From Candidatus Brocadiaceae bacterium (GTDB taxonomy: Bacteria > Planctomycetota > MHYJ01 > JACQXL01 > CAKKQI01): DNA of 15,740 bases. The stretch is taken from assembly GCA_919901895.1 (NCBI GenBank), contig CAKKQI010000151.1, positions 1-15,740 on the forward strand. The letters are read 5' to 3'. The notes beneath the pieces were generated by a model. The model had not been told where the DNA came from. It searched no databases and saw nothing but the letters and a program-made list of their open reading frames with translations. Made by a program: the position numbers and the translations under genes. The first letter of the stretch is position 1, and each line of letters begins with the position of its first letter. This document shows, in pieces, positions 1 through 7,500 of the stretch.

Positions 1-470
1 ATATATTCATTTTTAACCCTCTCGGAAGTGGTCCAGATTAGTCTTGACAAGGACACATCGGCCGGCAGGGTATCCGTTGCCCGAATCTCATACGTCCCGC
101 CGCTGACCGTCTCACCGGACATTGTTGCCTGGGTCGGCGTTTCTTTGATTTCTATTTCCACCCCTTCCACGTCCAAAGTTTTTTCCCGGTTGGCCGCGGA
201 AAGCCCCGGACAGGTTACTTTGATTTTGCCGCCTGATTCAGCCAGCACCGGAATCACATCCTGAATAAATAATACCTGGGCCGTTAAAGTGGTCGGCTCA
301 ACCGCCGGATAGACTACCGGAATCGTGGCCGTAAAAATTTTGGTGCCGGGTTGATATGATTTAAGCCCAACGGTCGCGGCGCCATTCTCATCAGTCGTAA
401 GAGAATTCACGGCCGGTTCAAACAGGGCTCCGTTATTGGCTGAAATCTGAATATATTGCTTATCTATTTT
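1..470 (-). pseudogene. Headless duplicate fragment of the Big_1-like region of the neighbouring giant surface protein
   Basis: Read on the minus strand this stretch encodes residues closely matching about 1515-1645 of the giant protein (shared stretches include GLKSYQPGTK, QVLFIQDVIPVLAESGGKIK and GTYEIRATDTLPAD). Positions 56-293 match 4310-4547 without gaps and with about nine mismatches by eye (about 96%). Positions 321 to about 463 match 4554 to about 4696 at only about 70%. Between them this copy carries about ten extra residues (PVVYPAVEP region) where the intact gene has two. The frame is open from about 509 down to position 1 but has no ATG, GTG or TTG at its head and begins inside the 3' end of the lipoprotein gene, one base out of its frame. 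Beyond position 56 homology stops abruptly and the frame runs into unrelated residues. I read it as a relic of a paralogous gene; it could also be the inner part of a larger rearranged gene beyond the window. Confidence 0.6.
56..293. repeat. Near-identical 238-bp repeat, distal copy (partner at 4310-4547)
   Basis: This block aligns base for base with 4310-4547 with about nine substitutions and no indel. Both ends are sharp. At the left the sequences diverge completely before CATCGGCCGGCAG; at the right they diverge after AAAGTGGT, where this copy has a longer insert. The copies are in direct orientation. Confidence 0.85.
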
Positions 471-474
471 AATT

Positions 475-1575
475 TTACTCTTTATAATATTCGTCTTTAA
501 TAGCTGGTATCAAGAAATAGCTTGTTTTAATGGCCGGCAGCAAAATATAGTTTTCTGATTTTTCTTCGGGGGTATTTTTTTCTACCTTAAACCTATAACA
601 AGGCTGAAGATATTCATATTTAAAATCTTCGGCATAATAACAGATTTCAAGAAAAGATATTGTCCAGCCGATTACCGCTTGGGGAGCCCACCAATCAGTA
701 TTACTGATATCATTTTGAACTGATTCAAACGCCTCTAATAGAGTTTTAGTCGGGTATTTTTTATATTTTTTAAAATCCATCCACCTTTTAGAGACTTCCT
801 TAATTACTCCGTCGGCTATTATTTCCACCCGTATATCTAATGTATTACCATCCGCTAGATAGCCATCAGCTGAAGCCGCATAATACACCGTATATGCATT
901 AATTGTAGTTTTTGATTCCTCAAGATCAGAAACCGTTATTGTTGACGAATCCCCAAATACGACATGTTTTATTTGTCCTTCCGGATATAATCCATGCGAT
1001 TTTAGGAACCTGTCGGCAATCTGTTTTGCTTCTTCTTTAGTTACGGAGATTCCTTTATCCTCTAATTTACGAGCTACTTCTTCTTTAAGAGCATAAGTAA
1101 ACCTTCCTTCTCCACCAGCGCCTTCATGTTTACAATAGACCGTTAATCCATAATTGCCAGATTCAAAATAAAATGTTGGTCTGTCATCATTTTCGTTTAC
1201 GTCCCCCCATGGTTTAGGATTCATCCCAAATGTCTCTTCGGCTATTTTTTTTGCTTCTTCTAAAGTAAAACCTTTGTAATCCACTTTATATACCAACAGA
1301 TATTTAGGAACCTCCGGAAATTCCCCTTTCAGCACGAGTTTATAATCTTTAAGTCCACATAAATTATATAATTGATAAGGGGCGTAATCCTCTCCGAGTC
1401 CCTCTTTTAAATGCTCGTCAAATTTTATCCTCGGTAATTTATCACTTAACGTGGCTAATAATTCATCTTTTAATGGACTCATTTCTTCCGAAATCAGAGA
1501 AGTCCTCTGATCTGATAAGCAACCGCCTATTAATCCTAAAATTACTAACAGATAAAAATACTTTTTCATTATCAT
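475..1575 (-). CDS. Secreted lipoprotein with two PepSY-like helical segments, translationally coupled to the giant caspase-like protein
   Basis: Unrecognised 366-residue protein. The N-terminus is a lipoprotein signal: MKK, a hydrophobic run (LLVILGLIGG) and Cys19 as the probable lipidated residue. The true start may be the second Met (residue 3). The mature part is charged and mixed alpha/beta. Two stretches begin like PepSY helices, TLEEAKKIAEETFG (about 100-113) and TKEEAKQIADRFLKSHGL (about 178-195). A C-terminal part (about 290-345) has a conserved-looking W-x-x-x-x-IGW and YLQPCYRF pattern, recalling the YycI/PepSY-type extracytoplasmic fold. Those fold assignments are inference. The start ATG overlaps the TGA of the upstream giant gene as ATGA with no Shine-Dalgarno, so translation is coupled. 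The coupling suggests a partner role such as chaperone, inhibitor or surface anchor. The gene is visibly AT-richer than the Ig-rich part of its neighbour. Confidence 0.8.
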   Translation of the reverse strand: MIMKKYFYLLVILGLIGGCLSDQRTSLISEEMSPLKDELLATLSDKLPRIKFDEHLKEGLGEDYAPYQLYNLCGLKDYKLVLKGEFPEVPKYLLVYKVDYKGFTLEEAKKIAEETFGMNPKPWGDVNENDDRPTFYFESGNYGLTVYCKHEGAGGEGRFTYALKEEVARKLEDKGISVTKEEAKQIADRFLKSHGLYPEGQIKHVVFGDSSTITVSDLEESKTTINAYTVYYAASADGYLADGNTLDIRVEIIADGVIKEVSKRWMDFKKYKKYPTKTLLEAFESVQNDISNTDWWAPQAVIGWTISFLEICYYAEDFKYEYLQPCYRFKVEKNTPEEKSENYILLPAIKTSYFLIPAIKDEYYKE

Positions 1576-4500
1576 TTAGGAAGAATAATCGTTGGTTTTA
1601 ATTGATAGGTGTTTTTATCAGTAGCGCTTATTTTATATTCGGCTTCATAATCTGGTGATAAAAGATTACCATCACCTGGTAATTGGTCAGTTAACGCAGA
1701 GTTTAAACCAAAGGTTGTAACGGTCCTTTCTTTACGATCCTTAAAATCATTTGCTTGACGGGCCCAAGACTGTTGGAATGTTTGAGGCGGCTCATACTTA
1801 CCTGTGAGATATTCTCCAAAGCGTGTGCCGGCACGAGATTGTATTAGCATGGTCGATTGATAGCCCTGAAGTAAATGTGCGCCACCCTGAAGGGCATTTT
1901 TTAAATTACCGGTTGAAGTGGTCAGCATATTACAGGTATAAAAGACAACCCAATCGACATCGTGGTCGCCGAAAATCATCTCTTCTATCCGGGCTTCTGT
2001 TTTATTAATAAACACAATATAAGCGCCGGGGCCATGCCCCGCAAAAACCGCAATATCAACCGCATCAACCCACTTTTTATCGTCGGTGGTTAGCCAATGG
2101 GTATTGCTGGCGGCCTTGTCGCCATTCATAAAATTAACCGTCCAATTTGGCCGGGCTCTTAAAATTTCATCTCTTAATCCTTCGCAAAAAGATTTGGTAT
2201 AGGTAAGTGGCCCATAATAATCGGCTGGATATACTTGTTGATATTCAGCCCCAAATTCTCCGCGATCTACCATAATACTATGAGCAATTTTAAAATTAGC
2301 ATCGCCCACCACAATTAATTCTTCGTTTTCAATATTTAAATAAATGTTAGTTCCATCTTTTTTTTCTTCATCAGAAATAATAATAGAAACCGGGGCGGAA
2401 GTGAAAATACCGGCATTCGTTCCTGTTTCTGTAACTTCAAAAGTAAACGCTTGACTCCATTTATTTTCAGAACCATGGGAGGTTTTTAAATTAAGCAGGT
2501 ATTTTTCCACTGCATTTTTCTTCTGATTCAGATTAGCTGCGGCTATTTTGACGTAGATTTTATCGCCTTTATTAAACATCTGTTGGGCGGATCTTAATTG
2601 TTTTCTTCTTTGGTCCCTTGGATAATCAGTTATTTCTTTTAAGCAAGCCGCATCGCTAAAGAATTTAATGCTCTGCGCTATGCCAATATCGCGATAAATA
2701 TTCTCGTATTTTATTGTTAGCTTTTCAAATTTAGGCCCTGGCTGTGGCGTACAACCAAAAGAAGCTATTATAAAATTTATAGTTGGCTGATCCAAAATTC
2801 CATCATATAACAAAAAACGTTGCGACATTAAAGGACTACCGGATTCAAGAGCTAAATTCGCCTGTGCTAAAATTTCTTCGGTTGGGCTGGTATCATAAAT
2901 GTCAAAAAACTTAGCAATCGGTTGAACTGTATTTATTCTTACTCTGAATTTACTAACCTCTGATATGGTTGGAAGTTCTGTTTTGATATTTGGGAATGAT
3001 GGGCCGATGGAAATTGGTGCAATTGGAGGTAGCGGATTATAAGGCGTTTCTGGATCTGCTTCAAAACCAGGTTCAACTGGAAGAGATGGTTCTGTCATGG
3101 TTTCTTCTGAAACCTCAACCGGCAGATCTACGTCTTCTATCGGCTGGTTATTATTTTTAATAGCCACCAGAGTTTCGGCATTCATTACCAACGCTGTTTC
3201 GATTATGTCATAGATGGGCTTATTTTTAAAGTCTAAGATAAGAGATCCTTTATGATTTAGTCTTTCCCTGACAGTTTCAATACCATAAACAAAGTCTGTA
3301 CTAACAATCTCAGGGTGGTAAAACGGAAGATTTTGTTTAAGCGCAATTAAATCATTTTCTAAACCAGAATAAACTAATTTTATGGATACAGCCCCTTTGT
3401 TTCTTTCTAAACCTTTCGGTCTGAAATGCCGCCTTCTTAAAATCTCCGAAATATCGTTATCACTAATGGTTTCATTGCTCGGCATTTGAGGAGTATCAGT
3501 TTTAAAAATAATCCGTAGCCAATCTTTTACGACAAATATTTTTTCTGTTTCATTAATCTCGTTCGTGATTAAAAGAGGTATTATTTTATCTGAAGACGAG
3601 AAATTTTCCTGGACGGTATTGCCTTGACGAATAATTTCTTCATCCGTCCCTATTTCATTTTCCGTATAATTCAGCATCTCCGCGGTGGCGATGAGATAAC
3701 CGCCGTAAAAAGCAGATTCATAATGACTGTCTTCAGCCCACCAGACCCGAATCCGATTTGTGCCAACATTAAACGGACTGGCTCCCCCGATATAATCGGG
3801 GCTAGCTGGTGCTGGTCTCCAGATAAGCCGCTCGCCGTCAAAGGTGAATTCCGCCGGATAGTCTTTCATCCTGATAAATCTTTTGGCCGGGTCAATGGGT
3901 CGGTCCGTTGAAGTTTCATCGTATCCATCATCCAACGAAATCGCCATATCTTCCGGGTTAAACATCCCCCCGACCTGATAACTCTTGGTGAATTTCAGGG
4001 CAACCTGCGGATTGATTCCTTTGATAATTGCGTAGTTCGCCGGACGAAAACCGTCAATAAATTGGACGTAAATCACGTCTTCAAAATATTTGGTGGTTCC
4101 GTTAAATGAATAAATACCCGTGACCGTAATCGTTTTCATCTCCGCTATCGTGGCGCTAAGATAACCTTTGGTGACGCCGCCGGCATCCGTGGGAACCGGC
4201 TGGATGATGGTATTAGCCGAACCGCTGACTTCCAGATTGATGCCAACCCCTGATTTCGGATGGCCGGATTCATCCCGCAGGATGATACTTATTTCCGATC
4301 GGCTCTGGCCATCGGCCGGCAGTGTATCCGTTGCCCGAATCTCATACGTCCCGCCGCTAACCGTCTCGCCGGACACCGTTGCCTGGGTCGGCGTTTCTTT
4401 GATTTCTATCTCCACCCCCTCCACGTCCAAAGTTTTTTCCCGGTTGGCCGCGGAAAGCTCCGGACAGGTTACTTTGATTTTCCCGCCTGATTCAGCCAGC

Positions 4501-7500
4501 ACCGGAATCACATCCTGAATAAATAATACCTGGGCCGTTAAAGTGGTTTGATCAATCGTGGCGGTAAAGACCTTTGTTCCGGGTTGATATGATTTAAGAC
4601 CAACTGTCGCCATACCGTTTTGGTCCGTGGCGAGCGAATTTACCGCCGGTTCAAAAACCGCCCCGCCGCCGGCCGCAATTTGGATGAATTGGTTCGCCAA
4701 AGGTAATCCGGCCGCGTCTTTTAAAGTAATGGTGATGTCTGATTTAGAAATACCGTCAGCCCGGACCACGCTGCCGGCTTCAATCGTATAACTTCCACTG
4801 GCTACTTTAACAGTATCCGTAGCCGGCGGATAGTAATTAACCGCAATTAACGGTTCAGACCGATAAACATATCGCCAGGAACTATCACTCAGAGGTACAT
4901 TTTCGTAGCGGCTTCCAGATAAAATGTTTCCTTGAGTATCGGTAAAAGCGCTACCGTCTTTCTTGAAACTCTGGATAGTAACAGTCCCGGGATTAGTCGC
5001 GGCCGTGGCCACCGCATAAAAAACCGTGGGATTTTCCATTCGAGCAAGATCGTAGTAAGGGACAAGTAACCCGTTGGCGATATTATCTGCGTCCTGGAGG
5101 ATAACACGCCACTGATAAGTCAAAGGTTGTAAGTTTTCTACCACAGCAATTATTCCAGAAGCGGCATTATAATAATCACGGCCAGACTTTCTATAATCGT
5201 GCTGGAATGGTATAGCCACCGCCGTTATTTCCCCATAAGACGCGGGAACATCTACTTTCAGACCGGTTGTCGCATATCTGGTGTCAATTTGCGGGAAACC
5301 CAGAGAACCATCCTTGGTCGTAACCGGATTTCCGTTTATATCGGTGTAGGTAATAGAAAGCGGGGTTATGTTTCTATATTTTACATAGAGGATAGTTCTG
5401 TCAGCAGAATAGGTTTTATCGTAAATTTCGAGATTAATTGGGTTGGTCAAAAATTTGAGATCATATTGACCACGGCTGGCATCATAATATGAAAAACCAT
5501 AAGGAGTAATCATTCCGGAACCATTGACTGCGGGTAAGGCGGTAGAAAAGTTGGCTTGATCCAAGCGAAGCGGCAGGACTATTTCAAAATAACCATTGCC
5601 AATGCCTACCCAGTAATTGCCACCCATAAGCATTCTGCCTTCCATCCGAACTGAGACATCTCTGGCCGGCTGATTATTTTGGTTGGGAAAAACAGTAACG
5701 GGTGTAACCGGGTCCATATAAGTAAAAGTACTACTGGCCGAAAGCGGTAGGGCGTATCTTGTTCTGGCGGCGGTATATGGTGGGACGTTTGTTCCCGGAG
5801 CGGAAACGGTCACTTGGGCTACTATTTGGTCTTTGGTAACGGGTAATTGCGGACCAAAAGCCCTGGCCGAGCCCCATACATCAGTTCGGTTATAGGCGAC
5901 TGAAGTGATATCTCCGGTGACCCAAAAATCAAATTTTAATATCTGGTCGAAAACGGGGTTGCCAAAGGCATCATCCACGCCGGCCGAGCATTGAACAATC
6001 GCATTATTGTTATTAATCGAACTCCAATAATAAGGCGGAGAAAAATATATACCTGCTCTTATTCGGGCTGGTTCACCCGATAATACGGTGAGATCATTGG
6101 ATAACCCATTAAGGATTTCCCAATCTAACTGAAATACCGAATATGGCCCGAGATTAGTAGGCGGAGTAGTAGAAGCTCCGATGTATTGAATTCCTGAAAA
6201 GAGAAAGACGAGACCATCTGAAATAGTCTTGACTCCGTGATCTTCGGCGGTAAAATTCACGACTATCCATTTGGCCTCAAGCGACCAGGGAAACCGCGCG
6301 GGATCATAAGTAGTTATGGATTCTTCATACCAGCCGAAATAATAGTATCCATAAACATAGACCGTTCCTTCAAAATCCGTGGCAATGGTTCCGTCTGGAT
6401 TACGGACGGTAAGAGTAAATCCGGTCGGCACGCCAGCCTGGACAACATTGTTTTGTAAACTAACGTTTACCAAAACGTTTGCTTTGACCGAAAATGTTTT
6501 GGTTACGGCCGGGATTCCGGGATAATCAGGCAGACTGACCCTTACCTCGATACTTTTGGTTTTATCAAATACGATAATAGGGGCGGTGTACGCTTTTCCC
6601 TCTTCATCTGAAGTAATACTGAAATGTTGCTGAAACGGCGCGGTATCCACCAGTTGAATTATATCTACTTCTGTTCTTATTCCAGGGATTGGGTTGCCAT
6701 AGGTATCAGCCGGGGAAATGATGAAAGGGTCGATCTCTTGACCGGCGGTGATAATTTTGAGGGGATGTTCTACGACTACTGTAGAAAGTGTTGATGGAAG
6801 AACATCAATACCGGTTTGGGCGCCGTTGACCGCCCAATTAGACGACCAGAATGCTTCAATAAATGGATCACCGGCCGTGACCAGGGCGGGAAGAGATACG
6901 GTTTTTACGCCGCGATCGCTATAGCTGAAATAAGTTACTTTCCATCTGATTGAAGATTTTCCATCGGAAGTATAAAAATATACGTATCCGGTAAAATTGG
7001 TTACGGTGTTTCCGTTTTTGTCAATGGCTCGAACGGTTACGTTTAAAGGCGTTCCGGCTACGACCGGATCTGAAACTCCGATAACCTCAAAAGCAAAAGG
7101 GCCGGATGGAATCGAAACAACCGAGAGCCTGACGGGACTTGAAGTACCGATATTACCAACGTGATTTTCGGCGTTAGCAATTAATTCTAATCTTTTGCCG
7201 GCCAGGGTGGTTGGGATGGTGTAACTAAACTCGTAAGGCGCTTCGGTATCCGCGGCGATCTCTGGTCCATTGGCAAACAGAGTTACTCTGGTAACCGCTA
7301 CGTTATCCCTGGCTTTTACCGTGATAGGAATAGTTTTTCCGGCAGGCTGATTGCGGCCAAGGGGGTATTCAATCCAAACCTCGGGCGGTATGACATCTAC
7401 CGGGGCAGTCGTTACGGTAAAACTTGAAATAGTCAATCCGATATTTCCGGTTTTATCCTCGATCTGAGCGGTGATAGAATTATCGCCTTCGGGTAATTTT

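Noticed and set aside
475..511. Programmed frameshift joining the lipoprotein to the Big_1 fragment
   Set aside because: The two frames overlap for about 35 nt, but no convincing slippery site or stimulatory structure is seen, and the fragment looks like a relic.
2027..2041. Palindrome CGGGGC-CAT-GCCCCG over the putative catalytic His codon
   Set aside because: It resembles the repeat family in size, but it encodes the AGHGPG motif expected of the peptidase domain, so codon constraint is a sufficient explanation.
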